Source of the DNA: Streptococcus taonis
Lineage (GTDB): Bacteria > Bacillota > Bacilli > Lactobacillales > Streptococcaceae
Direction of reading: 5' to 3'
Assembly: GCF_029948085.1 (NCBI RefSeq)
Contig: NZ_JARZZP010000008.1
Location: forward strand, 1-64,000
Length of the DNA stretch: 64,000 nt
Under the pieces are notes generated by a model, which saw only the letters and a list, made by a program, of their open reading frames with translations, was not told the origin of the DNA and did no database searches. The translations under genes were made by a program, and so were the position numbers. Shown one piece after another: positions 8,345 to 18,607 of the stretch (position 1 is its first letter; each line of letters opens with the position of its first letter).

Positions 8345-10108
8345 ATGAAACGTAGTATGTATGCTGGTCGTGTTCGTGAGGAACACATCGGACAAGAAAT
8401 TACCTTGAAAGGATGGGTTGCCCGTCGTCGTGACCTTGGTGGTTTGATCTTTATCGATCTTCGTGACCGTGAAGGAATCATGCAGTTGGTTATCAACCCA
8501 GAAAAAGTATCTGCAGAGGTGATGGCAACAGCTGAAAGCCTTCGTAGTGAATTTGTCATCGAGGTGACTGGTCAGGTTGCTGCACGTGAGCAAGCCAATG
8601 ATAAGTTGGCGACTGGAGCAGTTGAACTGAATGTAACAACTCTTACTGTGCTTAATACAGCCAAAACAACACCATTTGAGATTAAGGATGGCATTGAGGC
8701 AAACGACGATACACGTCTACGTTACCGCTACCTTGACCTTCGTCGTCCAGAAATGTTGGAAAATCTTAAACTTCGTGCCAAAGTAACACATTCTATCCGC
8801 AACTACTTGGATGAGTTGGAATTTATCGATGTTGAAACGCCATTCCTTTCTAAATCAACGCCAGAAGGGGCGCGTGATTATTTGGTACCATCTCGTGTTA
8901 ATAAAGGGCATTTCTATGCTCTTCCTCAAAGTCCACAGATTACAAAACAGTTGTTGATGAATGCTGGATTTGACCGTTACTACCAAATCGTCAAATGTTT
9001 CCGTGATGAAGACTTGCGTGGTGACCGTCAACCAGAATTTACCCAGGTCGACTTGGAAACTTCATTCTTGACTGAGCAAGAAATCCAAGACATCACAGAA
9101 GGCTTGATTGCGCGCGTGATGAAGGAAACCAAAGGCATCGAAGTAACACTGCCATTCCCTCGAATGAAGTATGACGATGCTATGGCTCTTTACGGTTCTG
9201 ATAAGCCTGATACTCGATTTGATATGTTGCTTCAAGACTTGACAGAAGTTGTCAAAGGTGTTGATTTCAAAGTCTTCTCAGAAGCACCTGCTGTAAAAGC
9301 CATTGTGGTCAAAGGAGCTGCGGACAACTATTCACGTAAAGACATTGACAAGATGACAGAAGTAGCCAAGCAGTACGGTGCTAAAGGTCTTGCTTGGGTC
9401 AAGGTCGTTGATGGAGAATTAAACGGACCAGTTGCCAAATTCTTGACTGGCACCCAAGCAGAATTGACAACAGCACTTGGTCTTGAAGATAAGGACTTGG
9501 TTCTCTTTGTAGCAGATACGCTTGAAGTAGCTAATGCAACTCTTGGTGCCCTTCGTGGACGTATTGCTAAAGAACTAGGATTGATTGATACTGACAAGTT
9601 CAACTTCCTTTGGGTTGTTGACTGGCCAATGTTTGAATGGTCTGAAGAAGAAGGCCGTTATATGAGTGCCCACCATCCATTTACCCTTCCTCAAGCAGAA
9701 ACTGCTCATGAGCTTGAAGGTGATTTGGCTAAGGTTCGTGCCATTGCTTATGATATCGTCTTGAATGGTTATGAACTTGGTGGTGGTAGTCTTCGTATCA
9801 ACCAAAAAGAACTTCAAGAACGTATGTTCAAAGCTCTTGGTTTTTCAGCTGAAGAAGCAAATGACCAGTTTGGTTTCCTTTTGGAAGCTATGGACTATGG
9901 ATTCCCACCACACGGTGGTTTGGCTATCGGACTTGACCGTTTTGTCATGTTGCTCGCTGGAGAAGAAAATATCCGCGAAGTCATCGCCTTTCCTAAGAAC
10001 AATAAGGCAACTGACCCAATGACGCAAGCACCATCAACAGTAGCTCTTAAACAACTAGAGGAACTTAATCTACAAGTAGAACAAGATGAAACAAACGAAA
10101 CTAACTAA
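8345..10108 (+). CDS. aspS: Aspartyl-tRNA synthetase
   Basis: AspS charges tRNA-Asp. The 587 residues hold an N-terminal OB-fold (about 1-105, with [14 protein letters not shown]), the class II catalytic core with motif 2 ([16 protein letters not shown], about 219-234), a large GAD-type insertion of the bacterial enzyme (about 290-410) and motif 3 ([13 protein letters not shown], about 525-537). The length is that of bacterial AspRS. A TAAAAT -10 and AGAGGAGA ribosome site precede the ATG. Its 3' end overlaps the YitT gene by 23 bases, so the two are probably co-transcribed. Confidence 0.97.
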   Translation: MKRSMYAGRVREEHIGQEITLKGWVARRRDLGGLIFIDLRDREGIMQLVINPEKVSAEVMATAESLRSEFVIEVTGQVAAREQANDKLATGAVELNVTTLTVLNTAKTTPFEIKDGIEANDDTRLRYRYLDLRRPEMLENLKLRAKVTHSIRNYLDELEFIDVETPFLSKSTPEGARDYLVPSRVNKGHFYALPQSPQITKQLLMNAGFDRYYQIVKCFRDEDLRGDRQPEFTQVDLETSFLTEQEIQDITEGLIARVMKETKGIEVTLPFPRMKYDDAMALYGSDKPDTRFDMLLQDLTEVVKGVDFKVFSEAPAVKAIVVKGAADNYSRKDIDKMTEVAKQYGAKGLAWVKVVDGELNGPVAKFLTGTQAELTTALGLEDKDLVLFVADTLEVANATLGALRGRIAKELGLIDTDKFNFLWVVDWPMFEWSEEEGRYMSAHHPFTLPQAETAHELEGDLAKVRAIAYDIVLNGYELGGGSLRINQKELQERMFKALGFSAEEANDQFGFLLEAMDYGFPPHGGLAIGLDRFVMLLAGEENIREVIAFPKNNKATDPMTQAPSTVALKQLEELNLQVEQDETNETN

Positions 10109-11027
10109 AAAGTGGTACCATTATCTTCGTCGCTTTGCGTATCGAGTAAAGATTTTGCGTGTTTTACAAAGTATTTCTCGAGAAAAATACGATGAAAAAA
10201 TCTCAGCTTCTCTGGTATATGGTTTTCTATCAGCAGTAGCCGTCAATTTCTTCTTCCAACCAGGGCACGTTTATTCAAGTGGTGCGACAGGTTTGGCCCA
10301 GATTATATCTGCCCTTAGTAACCACTGGTTTGGTTTTCATTTCCCGATTTCAGTAGCCTTTTATGCCATCAATATTCCTCTCATGATTTTGGCCTGGTAT
10401 CAAATTGGACATAAGTTCACAATTTTTACCTTTATCACGGTATCTATGAGCTCGCTCTTTATCCAGTTTGTGCCTGTGGTGATCTTAACAGAGGATCCAA
10501 TCATCAATGCCCTTTTTGGGGGTGTTGTCATGGGACTGGGGATTGGCTTTGCTTTACGTCATAACATCTCCAGTGGTGGAACAGACATTGTCAGCTTAAC
10601 CATTCGTAAGAAGACTGGTCGTAACGTCGGAAGTATATCTTTCTTGGTTAATGGTACAATCATGTTGATTGCAGGGGTGACCTTTGGTTGGAAATATGCC
10701 CTTTATTCCATGATTACCATCTTTGTCTCAAGTCGTGTGACAGATGCAGTTTTCACCAAGCAAAAACGCATGCAGGCTATGATTGTCACTAGCAATCCAG
10801 ATGCCGTCATTGAGAAGATCCATAATAAATTGCACCGTGGAGCAACCATGATCCATGATGCTGAAGGAACTTATAATCACCAGCGTAAGGCTGTTTTGAT
10901 TACGGTTATCACTCGTGCAGAGTTCAATGATTTTAAATTAATCATGAAGCAAGTCGATCCAACAGCCTTTGTTTCTGTTTCAGAAAATGTTCATATCCTA
11001 GGCCGATTTGTCGAAGTCGAAAACTAA
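10086..11027 (+). CDS. YitT family membrane protein
   Basis: The 313-residue protein has five or six membrane segments (about 40-225), including the family block [17 protein letters not shown], followed by a cytoplasmic DUF2179 domain (about 230-305) related to nucleotide or effector-binding modules. The YitT family is widespread in Firmicutes; its transport role is not established. The ATG lies 23 bases inside aspS, so translation is probably coupled. An intrinsic terminator follows, shared with the convergent malR gene. Confidence 0.85.
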   Translation: MKQTKLTKKWYHYLRRFAYRVKILRVLQSISREKYDEKISASLVYGFLSAVAVNFFFQPGHVYSSGATGLAQIISALSNHWFGFHFPISVAFYAINIPLMILAWYQIGHKFTIFTFITVSMSSLFIQFVPVVILTEDPIINALFGGVVMGLGIGFALRHNISSGGTDIVSLTIRKKTGRNVGSISFLVNGTIMLIAGVTFGWKYALYSMITIFVSSRVTDAVFTKQKRMQAMIVTSNPDAVIEKIHNKLHRGATMIHDAEGTYNHQRKAVLITVITRAEFNDFKLIMKQVDPTAFVSVSENVHILGRFVEVEN

Positions 11028-11113
11028 AGATTTCAGGACATCTTCAAATTCCATTAGTGATACCTTGCTCTAGTTTACTAATAGTTATTTATAACAATGA
11101 ATAGAACGAAAAA

Positions 11114-11151
11114 CCCAACTCTTGAACACATTGTCAGAGTTGGGCTTTTTT
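11114..11151. terminator. Terminator between YitT gene and malR
   Basis: CCCAACTCT (11114-11122) pairs with AGAGTTGGG (11136-11144), then CTTTTTTA. On the plus strand it ends the aspS-YitT unit; the minus strand has a shorter T run, so it may also serve malR. Confidence 0.85.
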
Positions 11152-12136
11152 ATTTTTCAACGATTTTGTGGGCAATCACTTGACGATAGCAGATTTGACG
11201 ATTTTCTTTGGTATCGCTGATGATTTGCAGGATGGTTTCAAATGAAGTACGTCCCAGAGAGAGGCTATTGATATCCACATAGGCCGCTAGGTTTAATCTT
11301 GGATTAACAGAATCAAAGCTGAGTACAGGGATATTGAGATTGTGATCGTTGAGATAGTTACAAACACCTTCAGCTAAGAGGCTATCTGTTGTAATGATGG
11401 CATCAGTTTGAGGATCATGTTTGAAGAGACGTTTACTAAATTTATATCCCTTTTCTTCAAGAAATTCATCTGCAAAGAAGGTACGTTGACTATCAAGAGG
11501 AAGTTTGTGTTCTTGAAGGGCTTGTTCGTAACCTGTTAGACGATCCTGCGTAACGTAGAGTTTCTTGGCTCCACCGATGAAAGCGATTCGATTACATCCT
11601 TTCTTAATGAAGTATTCGGTTGCATCAAAACCAGCTTGAATATTATCGTTGTCAACAAGCGGAATAAAAGGGGACAAGGATTTTCCAAGGATGAGGAAAG
11701 GAAATTGCTCTTCTGAGACTAATTTTACCAAGGGGTCATTTTCTTGGGCATACAAGAAGATAAGACCGTCTACACGCTTTCCATAGACCATCTGTGAAAT
11801 TGCATTTAAGCGTTCTTTTTCATCTTTTCCAGTTGCAATCTGGATGGCATAGTGATTTTCTGAAGCAACTTGTGCAATACCGCGTAGGACAGAAGGAAAG
11901 AAAGGATTTTGATAGAAGGCATCGGAGTCGTCTGGAAGAACTAAACCAATGACCTGCGTATAACTACTAACCAAGCTTCGGGCATTGAGGTTAGGATGAT
12001 AATTGAGCTCTTTCATTGTCTTTCGAACTCGTTTTTTAGTCTCATCGCTAATGGTTGATTTATTTTGAATAACACGGGTTACGGTTGAGGGTGAGACCCC
12101 TGCAGCCTTGGCCACGTCTTTAATCGTAACAGGCAT
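11150..12136 (-). CDS. malR: Maltose operon transcriptional repressor, LacI family
   Basis: MalR is a cytoplasmic repressor of maltodextrin genes. The 328 residues begin with a LacI helix-turn-helix and hinge (TIKDVAKAAGVSPSTVTRVI, about 3-22), followed by a periplasmic-binding-protein-like effector domain. Length is normal. It sits directly after malA in the same direction (gap 9 bases) and next to the malXCD and malQP operons, whose promoters carry several CGCAAACG-type operators including a perfect palindrome at 17001-17028. The name follows from the family and this context, which matches the known pneumococcal locus. Confidence 0.93.
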   Translation of the reverse strand: MPVTIKDVAKAAGVSPSTVTRVIQNKSTISDETKKRVRKTMKELNYHPNLNARSLVSSYTQVIGLVLPDDSDAFYQNPFFPSVLRGIAQVASENHYAIQIATGKDEKERLNAISQMVYGKRVDGLIFLYAQENDPLVKLVSEEQFPFLILGKSLSPFIPLVDNDNIQAGFDATEYFIKKGCNRIAFIGGAKKLYVTQDRLTGYEQALQEHKLPLDSQRTFFADEFLEEKGYKFSKRLFKHDPQTDAIITTDSLLAEGVCNYLNDHNLNIPVLSFDSVNPRLNLAAYVDINSLSLGRTSFETILQIISDTKENRQICYRQVIAHKIVEK

Positions 12137-12145
12137 AATAATCTC

Positions 12146-12946
12146 CTACTTATGGTAGTCTGGATCACGGAAATGCGTTTTGTAAAAGATAGTGACCAGG
12201 TATAGAACAAATAAAATGTTTTGAACAGTAATTAAAGTTGCCATATTTTGGCCTAGGAGACCGAGAATCATGGCAAGTAAGGTTGGTAATCCTAAACAGT
12301 TCAAAATGAAATGATAGCACTCTTTATAGGTTTTAAATGAAAAGAGACGTGATTTTTTCGTAAAGTAGAGCAAGAGGCTAGAACCTAGAGCAACGATGAA
12401 AAAATTAAGTCCGAAGAGGAAGCTAGAACCTAATACAAGAAAGAGACTAACATAGACACGATTCTGTTGATACCAGTCTTTAGAAATGTCTTGTGTTAAG
12501 CTTTCCTTGCTTTGGAAGCTCTCAGTCGTGATTGCATGATAGCGAATGCTAGTCAATTCTTTTCCTTGCTTACTGATGATGAGTTTCTCAGGTTCAAAGT
12601 TCAGAAGTAATTCCTCAGGGAAGTTTGAACTAGAAGGGTCTCCGATTTGGATAGAAGCTTGATGAGGAGATGAACCAGTGTAGCTCAGCTTTCCATCATT
12701 AATCTGAGTATTTGCAGCTAAATCTTGTACGACATCGTCCGTCAGAGGAGCATAGACATCATCGATGAAGGTTTCTAAAGGATAGGTGTCCTGAGAGCTG
12801 TTCTGGATGGCAATAGGGACCATAGATAAGCTAATCAAGAAAATACTGGTAAAAATCAGTTGAAACCAGTTTAGACCGAAACGATGAGAGAGGGGCTTAC
12901 GAAATCCCCAGATACTATTAAAATAAGAAAATGGATATGGTAACAT
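12146..12946 (-). CDS. malA: Maltodextrin utilisation membrane protein MalA (DUF1189)
   Basis: The 266-residue protein has one membrane segment near the N-terminus (about 27-45), an extracellular region (about 50-165) and about four closely packed segments at the C-terminus, the layout of DUF1189 proteins. In streptococci malA lies with malR next to the maltodextrin transporter; its biochemical role is not known. The ATG at 12944-12946 follows an AAAGAGA ribosome site, and a promoter TTGAAA-17-TATAAT lies 35 bases upstream on the minus strand. It is the first gene of a malA-malR unit. Confidence 0.85.
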   Translation of the reverse strand: MLPYPFSYFNSIWGFRKPLSHRFGLNWFQLIFTSIFLISLSMVPIAIQNSSQDTYPLETFIDDVYAPLTDDVVQDLAANTQINDGKLSYTGSSPHQASIQIGDPSSSNFPEELLLNFEPEKLIISKQGKELTSIRYHAITTESFQSKESLTQDISKDWYQQNRVYVSLFLVLGSSFLFGLNFFIVALGSSLLLYFTKKSRLFSFKTYKECYHFILNCLGLPTLLAMILGLLGQNMATLITVQNILFVLYLVTIFYKTHFRDPDYHK

Positions 12947-12980
12947 AAATCTCTTTCTATAGGCATTTTTCTATATGAGT

Positions 12981-13009
12981 ATTATATAGAGAAATGTGTT
13001 TTATTTCAA
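12981..13009 (-). promoter_or_regulatory. malA-malR promoter
   Basis: On the minus strand TTGAAA (13004-13009), a 17-base spacer and TATAAT (12981-12986) form a good vegetative promoter. No CGCAAACG-type box was seen over it, unlike the malX and malQ promoters. Confidence 0.7.
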
Positions 13010-13135
13010 GCAGGGGATACGAATCCTTGTTGAAAGTAGATTATTAATAAAATTTATCAACTAACAATGAGGGGATTCTCAATAATCTCTTGTTTCTCAT
13101 CAGACTATATAAGCATTAGTTCAAAAATGAAAAAG

Positions 13136-13168
13136 GGTGGCGGGGGTATATTACCCCTTGTCGCCACC
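13136..13168 (-). terminator. malXCD operon terminator
   Basis: CGCCACC (13162-13168) pairs with GGTGGCG (13136-13142), with an inner GGGGTA/TACCCC stem, and the minus strand continues CTTTTTC. The stem includes the malD stop codon. The gap 13010-13135 holds no recognised gene. Confidence 0.85.
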
Positions 13169-13993
13169 GCTTGTAAGTCCTGAAACGAAGTTCTTTTGTA
13201 AGAAGAAGAAGAGTGTACAGATTGGAAGAGCGATGAGGATAGCACCTGCTGAGAAGTAGGCAATCTTCAAGTTCTTCGCATTGTTGACGAAGGTTTGGAG
13301 ACCAACGGCAACTGTAAAGTATTCTTTCTCACGAAGCAAGAAACTAGAGAGGATGTAGTCTCCGAAAGGTCCCATGAAGGCCCAGAGTGCTTGTACCGCA
13401 ACCATTGGGCGAACGAGAGGGAGAACGATTTGCCAGAAGCGGCGGAAGTGTCCTGCACCATCCAGTTTTGCAGATTCATCGAGAGACATTGGCACGGTGT
13501 CAAAGTAACCTTTCATCAACCAAGCATTCATAGGGATACCACCACCGACATATAGGAAGATGAGGAACCAGCTATGGTTAAGGGCATTCAACATAAGGGC
13601 CATAACGAAGAAGGCAGTCAAAGCGGCCATTGTTGGCACCATTTGGATAATCAAGAAGAAGACCAAACTTTGTTTACGAGCCAAGAAATTGTAACGGCTG
13701 TAGGCATAACCAGCAAGCACGATAATACTTGTCTGAACGACCATAGTGATCAAAGCGATGATCAAAGTATTAAGGTACCATGTCCCGTACAAGGTTTCTG
13801 TAAAGAGCCCTTTGAAGTTATCAAGACTAAAGTTGACATTGCTGTCGAGTTTAAAGGCCACAACGTTACCAGCCTTGAAGGCAGACATAATCGTGATTAA
13901 AAGAGGATAGATAATGACGATTGAAAGTCCGATCAAGTAGAGGTAAGTGAGGGTTTGAGTCAGTCTACGTTTTAGTTTGATTGAGTTATTCAT
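13151..13993 (-). CDS. malD: Maltodextrin ABC transporter permease MalD
   Basis: MalD is one of the two membrane subunits of the maltodextrin importer. The 280 residues carry six membrane segments and the EAA loop [25 protein letters not shown] (about 168-190) that contacts the ATPase. The start is placed at [10 protein letters not shown] (13993), the usual N-terminus; the open frame runs further but would overlap malC. It starts one base after the malC stop, so translation is coupled. No ATPase gene is present here, so the transporter must borrow a shared one such as MsmK. Confidence 0.93.
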   Translation of the reverse strand: MNNSIKLKRRLTQTLTYLYLIGLSIVIIYPLLITIMSAFKAGNVVAFKLDSNVNFSLDNFKGLFTETLYGTWYLNTLIIALITMVVQTSIIVLAGYAYSRYNFLARKQSLVFFLIIQMVPTMAALTAFFVMALMLNALNHSWFLIFLYVGGGIPMNAWLMKGYFDTVPMSLDESAKLDGAGHFRRFWQIVLPLVRPMVAVQALWAFMGPFGDYILSSFLLREKEYFTVAVGLQTFVNNAKNLKIAYFSAGAILIALPICTLFFFLQKNFVSGLTSGGDKG

Positions 13994-13994
13994 C

Positions 13995-15284
13995 TTAGAC
14001 GTCCTCCATATCAAATGCGTGTAGTTTCTTGAAGGCAATCATAGAAATAGAGATGACAATGATTGAAATAATCAAGGTAACGGCAGCAGCCATAGAGTAT
14101 TGTGGAGCAGTACCTGTTGTCAAACGGTAAATCCATGAGATCAAGATATCGGTTGAACCAGCTCCACCACCGACACTACCAGGACCACCACCATTGAAGA
14201 GGTACATGATAGAGAAGTTGTTGAAGTTGAAGGTGTATTGGCTAATCAAAGTAGGTGCCGCAACAGCCAAGATCATTGGGAAAGTGATGTTGCGGAATTT
14301 TTGCCAAGCGTTTGCACCGTCGATATAAGCTGCTTCATACAAGTCGTTTGGAATAGACTGTAGGATACCGAGAGTAAGGACATAGATATAAGGGAATCCA
14401 AGCCAACCTTGCATCATAATCAAGGCAACCTTAGTCCAAGTAGGGTCTGTTTTCCAAGGGATGAGTGCCCCGTCGAGGAATGGAAGAACTTTAGCAAAAA
14501 GTGGCAAAACTTGAGTATTGATAGCACCAACACTATCGTTAAACATGTTTGAGAATGTCAAGATAGTGATGAAGGCTGGAACTGCCCAAGGCAGAAGGAA
14601 GATAACACCAAAGATACGTTTCCCTTTGATGAATGGTTGGTTAGCAATAATAGCTGTGAAGATACCGATTACAATCTGTAAAGTTGATGCAGACAAAGCC
14701 CAGATAATAGTCCAAGAAAGAACGGCGCCAAAGGCTGAACGGAAGGTACTCAAGCTCCAGATATTTGTGAAGTTGGTCAATCCAACCCAGTCCAAGAGTT
14801 TATTTGGTGGTAGATGTTGGAAATCATAGTTAGTAAAGGCAATCATCAAGGTTACAATAACTGGGAAGATGATGGCAAATGTCATGGCAACGTAAGATGG
14901 GATAATGAGCAAGTATGGGAATCCATTTTCATAGATACCTTTAATCATATCCTTAAGTGTCAATGGGACAGGAATGCCATTATTGATACGTTTTGCAATG
15001 GTATGAGCATCTTTAATATTGAGAATATAAAATGCTAGATAAACAATTACAAAAATAGAGTGAAATGCACCACGAATCAACATAAAGAGAGAGTTGTCAC
15101 GGCCAGGTTTTTCACCGAGTGTGATCAAGTTGCTCAATTCAGGTGCTGCAAGTACTATAAAATAGAGGACAAAAGCTAATGTTACAGCAAGGAAGATAAA
15201 ACCTTTGGCTTTTTGTTTGTTATAGATTTGCCCCAACCCAGGAATCAATGAAAGCAAGGCTGCTTTTCTTGGTTGTTGTTCCAT
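13995..15284 (-). CDS. malC: Maltodextrin ABC transporter permease MalC
   Basis: MalC is the MalF-like membrane subunit. The 429 residues have about eight membrane segments, with an N-terminal extension ([18 protein letters not shown]) typical of Gram-positive MalC and the EAA loop [20 protein letters not shown] (about 318-337). The ATG at 15284 is chosen because AAAGGAG lies before it at the right spacing; an earlier in-frame ATG at 15299 overlaps that site. It lies 96 bases after malX, across a terminator-like stem that probably reduces malC and malD expression relative to malX. Confidence 0.93.
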   Translation of the reverse strand: MEQQPRKAALLSLIPGLGQIYNKQKAKGFIFLAVTLAFVLYFIVLAAPELSNLITLGEKPGRDNSLFMLIRGAFHSIFVIVYLAFYILNIKDAHTIAKRINNGIPVPLTLKDMIKGIYENGFPYLLIIPSYVAMTFAIIFPVIVTLMIAFTNYDFQHLPPNKLLDWVGLTNFTNIWSLSTFRSAFGAVLSWTIIWALSASTLQIVIGIFTAIIANQPFIKGKRIFGVIFLLPWAVPAFITILTFSNMFNDSVGAINTQVLPLFAKVLPFLDGALIPWKTDPTWTKVALIMMQGWLGFPYIYVLTLGILQSIPNDLYEAAYIDGANAWQKFRNITFPMILAVAAPTLISQYTFNFNNFSIMYLFNGGGPGSVGGGAGSTDILISWIYRLTTGTAPQYSMAAAVTLIISIIVISISMIAFKKLHAFDMEDV

Positions 15285-15340
15285 GAGTACTCCTTTCATA
15301 AGATGTGAACGTCAAGCTGAGTTCTGTTAATATCTAAAAA

Positions 15341-15371
15341 TCAAGGGGGATAAATTTTAAATCCCCCTTGA
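15341..15371 (-). terminator. malX-malC intercistronic attenuator
   Basis: TCAAGGGGGAT and ATCCCCCTTGA form an 11-bp stem (15341-15351 with 15361-15371), followed on the minus strand by TTTTTAG. Placed just after malX, it is probably a partial terminator that lets the binding protein be made in excess over the permeases. Confidence 0.8.
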
Positions 15372-15380
15372 ATCAATCAA

Positions 15381-16649
15381 TTAGTTACCAAATTTTTGTT
15401 GGATTGTTTCTTTGATCAATGTTACAGCATCATTTGCAGCTGTTTTAGCATCTTTCTTACCGCTTACAGCGTCAAAGAGCATTGTTTTAGCTGGGTCCCA
15501 AACTGTTGACATTTGAGAGATGTTTGGCATTGGTTGAGCGTTCTTGAACTGTTTGATAACAGCAGTAGTCAACTCATCGTTTTTACCTTCAGCGTAAGTA
15601 CGAGCTTCAGTGTTAGCTGGGATTTCGTTTGTTGCATCGTAGAATGCTTTTTGTTGGTCAGTTGAAACAAGGAAGTCTACGAATTTTTGAGCTCCTTCAA
15701 GGTTCTTAGTGCTTGATGGGATGATCCAAGCTTTACCACCACCAAAGGCTGCGTAGTTTTTACCGTTTGGAAGAGTTGGGATAGTTGCAACACCGTAGTT
15801 TACTTTAGCATCTTTGAATGCTTGAGCTTTCCAAGGTCCATCAATGATAGCAGCTGTTTTACCTTCTTGGAATTGAGTTTGGATCAAGTTTCCAGCACCT
15901 TCAGTATCTTGCATACCTTTAGGCCATTTGTCATACCAAGTTTTAGCATAGTTGATACCTGCAATAGCACCATCGTTAGCAAGACCAATATCTTTAGGGT
16001 CTTTACCGTTTTGTCCAAACACGTAGGCACCGTTACCAGCAAGAAGTCCATATGCGTAGTAGAAGTTAGTCCAGTCAGCTAGGAAAGCAGTAGTTTTTCC
16101 GTCTTCACCAGCGAAGGCATATTTGCTATCTTTAGCAAGTTCTTCCAAGTCAGCAAATGTCTTAGGAGCTTCTTTCACTAAGTCTTTGTTATAGTACATA
16201 ACAAGTGACTCGATAACGGCTGGAGCCCCATAAACTTTACCACCAACAGTTACAAGAGATTTAGTAGTATCGTCTGTTTTAGCACCGTCACTCAAAGTAA
16301 CTTCTGAAAGTTGTCCGTCAGTACCAAGGCTACCTACACGGTCGTATGGTGCCATCATGACGTCAGCAGCTTTACCTGATTGATTATCAAGTGAAAGATT
16401 GTCAAGTCCACCTAATTGGTCCCCTGTTTTAATAGTAACTTTTACACCAGCTTCTTTTTCGTAAGCTTTGGCAGCTGATTCTGCAAAAGCTTTATATTGA
16501 TCTTCAACGTAGAAAGTGATTTCTTTCGCTTCTGATGAACCAGAGTCAGCAGTTTTATCAGCAGTTTTGCTTCCACAAGCTACTAAAAGTAAGCTAGCAA
16601 GAGTAGCAGTACCAAGTACAGCTGCGCTCTTCATGAATTTAGTTGACAT
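15381..16649 (-). CDS. malX: Maltodextrin-binding lipoprotein MalX
   Basis: MalX captures maltodextrins outside the cell and passes them to MalCD. The 422 residues start with a lipoprotein signal peptide ending in a lipobox (LLLVACGS, Cys about 25), then a Ser/Lys/Asp-rich linker and a family 1 solute-binding fold (EITFYVEDQYKAF, VYGAPAVIESLVMYYNKD). Length is typical. AGGAGG precedes its ATG on the minus strand. It is the first gene of malX-malC-malD, transcribed divergently from malQ-malP across an operator-rich gap. Confidence 0.95.
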   Translation of the reverse strand: MSTKFMKSAAVLGTATLASLLLVACGSKTADKTADSGSSEAKEITFYVEDQYKAFAESAAKAYEKEAGVKVTIKTGDQLGGLDNLSLDNQSGKAADVMMAPYDRVGSLGTDGQLSEVTLSDGAKTDDTTKSLVTVGGKVYGAPAVIESLVMYYNKDLVKEAPKTFADLEELAKDSKYAFAGEDGKTTAFLADWTNFYYAYGLLAGNGAYVFGQNGKDPKDIGLANDGAIAGINYAKTWYDKWPKGMQDTEGAGNLIQTQFQEGKTAAIIDGPWKAQAFKDAKVNYGVATIPTLPNGKNYAAFGGGKAWIIPSSTKNLEGAQKFVDFLVSTDQQKAFYDATNEIPANTEARTYAEGKNDELTTAVIKQFKNAQPMPNISQMSTVWDPAKTMLFDAVSGKKDAKTAANDAVTLIKETIQQKFGN

Positions 16650-16691
16650 AGTGTATTCCTCCTAAAGAATAACAAATTTTGATTTCAAGGA

Positions 16692-16747
16692 AACGCAAAC
16701 GTTTTCTCTTATGAACTTAGTATAGCACAAACAGAAAACGGTTGCAA
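16692..16747 (-). promoter_or_regulatory. malX promoter with two LacI-type operators
   Basis: On the minus strand TTGCAA (16742-16747), a 17-base spacer and TATACT (16719-16724) form the promoter. One operator-like box (GTTGCAAGCG and flanks, 16735-16754) covers the -35 and another (AACGCAAACGTTTT, 16692-16705) lies downstream of the start site. Both fit MalR or CcpA sites. Confidence 0.75.
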
Positions 16748-16860
16748 GCGTTTTTTGAAAAAAATTTAAAAAGCTTGTAACTGGTTAATCTCTAAAATTG
16801 GTTATATAATAGGAAGGAAAGGATGAAATCATATAAATTTCAATTCAAGAATAATTTAAG

Positions 16861-16975
16861 GGAAACGTTTGCATAGTTTGTAGATGTTTTTGTAGAGGTG
16901 AAAAAATAAGAATATAGTTTTTTTAAAAAGCTATAAAGTAAATAAATTGAAAAGTTTTTTGTTGAAACGCTTGCA
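16861..16975. promoter_or_regulatory. Additional cre/MalR-like boxes between malX and malQ
   Basis: GGAAACGTTTGCAT (16861-16874) and TGAAACGCTTGCA (16963-16975). The second, read on the minus strand, is TGCAAGCGTTTCA, which fits the catabolite-repression (cre) consensus fully and overlaps the malQ -35 box, so both CcpA and MalR may act here. Confidence 0.65.
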
Positions 16976-17028
16976 TTTCTTTTTGAAATGGGTTATACTT
17001 TACTTGGCGCAAACGTTTGCGCCAAGTA
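16971..17028 (+). promoter_or_regulatory. malQ-malP promoter and 28-bp palindromic operator
   Basis: TTGCAT (16971-16976), a 17-base spacer and TATACT (16994-16999) form the promoter. Bases 17001-17028 are a perfect 28-bp palindrome with centre GGCGCAAACGTTTGCGCC, lying over the expected transcription start, the classic place for a LacI-family repressor such as MalR. The operator could also fold as a hairpin at the 5' end of the mRNA. Confidence 0.85.
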
Positions 17029-17067
17029 AAAATGAAATATTTAACTACAAACACTTGAGGTGCTATT

Positions 17068-18585
17068 ATGAAAAAACGTCAAAGTGGTGTGTTGATGCAC
17101 ATCTCATCGCTTCCAGGAGTTTACGGAATCGGATCATTTGGTCAAAGCGCCTATGATTTCGTTGACTTCTTGGTTCGTACAAAGCAACGTTACTGGCAAA
17201 TCCTTCCTTTAGGCACAACCAGCTACGGAGATTCTCCTTATCAATCTTTCTCAGCCTTTGCTGGAAATACTCATTTTATCGATCTTGATATTTTGGTAGA
17301 GCAAGGTTTGTTGGAAGCAAGCGATCTTGAGGGAGTAGACTTCGGTAGTAACCCAACTGAAGTTGATTACGCTAAGATTTACTATGCACGCCGTCCGCTT
17401 CTAGAAAAAGCAGTTAAACGTTTCCTTGAAGTTGGAGATGTCAAAGATTTTGAAAAATTTGCTCAAGAGAACCAATCATGGCTTGAACTTTTTGCAGAGT
17501 ATATGGCTATCAAAGAGCATTTTGATAATCTCGCTTGGACAGAATGGCCTGATGCAGCAGTTCGCACTCGTCAAGCTGAAGCTCTTGCACACTATCGTAA
17601 TGAGTTGGCTGACAAATTGGTCTACCACCGCGTAACCCAATATCTCTTCTTCCAACAATGGTTGAAATTGAAAGCATATGCTAACGAAAACCACATCGAG
17701 ATTGTGGGAGATATGCCAATCTATGTTGCTGAAGATTCAAGCGATATGTGGGCAAATCCACATCTCTTTAAAACTGATGAAAACGGAAAAGCAACTTGCA
17801 TCGCAGGATGCCCACCAGATGAGTTTTCTGAGACAGGTCAGCTTTGGGGGAATCCAATCTATGACTGGGAAGCAATGGATCGCGATGGTTATAAATGGTG
17901 GATTGAACGCTTGCGTGAAAGCTTTAAGATTTACGACATCGTGCGTATCGACCACTTCCGTGGATTTGAGTCTTACTGGGAAATTCCTGCGGGTTCTGAA
18001 ACAGCGGCACCTGGTAAATGGGTGAAAGGACCTGATTACAAACTCTTTGCAGCTGTTAAAGAAGAACTTGGTGACTTGAACATCATCGCAGAAGACCTTG
18101 GATTCATGACTGATGAAGTCATCGAGCTTCGTGAGCGCACTGGATTCCCAGGAATGAAAGTCCTTCAATTTGCTTTCAATCCAGAACACGAAAGTATCGA
18201 CAGCCCACACTTGGCACCAGCAAACTCAGTTATGTATACAGGAACACACGATAACAACACTGTTCTTGGTTGGTACCGTGATGAGATTGATGATCCAACT
18301 CGTGAGTATATGGCTCGCTACACAAACCGTAAAGAGTACGAAACAGTGGTGCATGCTATGCTTCGTACAGCTTTCGCATCAGTAAGTTTCATGACGATTG
18401 CCACTATGCAAGATTTGCTAGAGTTGGATGGTTCAGCTCGTATGAACTTCCCATCTACTCTTGGTGGAAACTGGTCATGGCGTATGACAGAGGAACAATT
18501 GACTCCTGCTGTCGAAGAAACTTTGCTTGACTTGACTACAATTTATCGCCGTATCAATGAAAATTTGGTAGAATTAAAGAAATAA
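17068..18585 (+). CDS. malQ: 4-alpha-glucanotransferase (amylomaltase)
   Basis: MalQ (MalM in pneumococcus) transfers maltosyl and longer glucan units between maltodextrins, releasing glucose and making longer chains for MalP. The 505 residues match the GH77 family: the nucleophile region [13 protein letters not shown] (about 292-304), the acid/base region [12 protein letters not shown] (about 339-350) and [11 protein letters not shown] (about 393-403). Length is normal. The ATG follows GAGGTG. It is the first gene of malQ-malP, with the operator palindrome just upstream. Confidence 0.96.
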   Translation: MKKRQSGVLMHISSLPGVYGIGSFGQSAYDFVDFLVRTKQRYWQILPLGTTSYGDSPYQSFSAFAGNTHFIDLDILVEQGLLEASDLEGVDFGSNPTEVDYAKIYYARRPLLEKAVKRFLEVGDVKDFEKFAQENQSWLELFAEYMAIKEHFDNLAWTEWPDAAVRTRQAEALAHYRNELADKLVYHRVTQYLFFQQWLKLKAYANENHIEIVGDMPIYVAEDSSDMWANPHLFKTDENGKATCIAGCPPDEFSETGQLWGNPIYDWEAMDRDGYKWWIERLRESFKIYDIVRIDHFRGFESYWEIPAGSETAAPGKWVKGPDYKLFAAVKEELGDLNIIAEDLGFMTDEVIELRERTGFPGMKVLQFAFNPEHESIDSPHLAPANSVMYTGTHDNNTVLGWYRDEIDDPTREYMARYTNRKEYETVVHAMLRTAFASVSFMTIATMQDLLELDGSARMNFPSTLGGNWSWRMTEEQLTPAVEETLLDLTTIYRRINENLVELKK

Positions 18586-18607
18586 GACATTATCAGGAGA
18601 CACAAAA

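Noticed and set aside
14518..15038. Open frames antisense to malC
   Set aside because: No promoter or ribosome site; they mirror the membrane-protein codon pattern of malC.
17737..18210. A 157-codon open frame antisense to malQ, and similar long antisense frames in hisS and malP
   Set aside because: These lie wholly inside conserved enzyme genes, lack ribosome sites and are explained by the codon bias of the sense strand.
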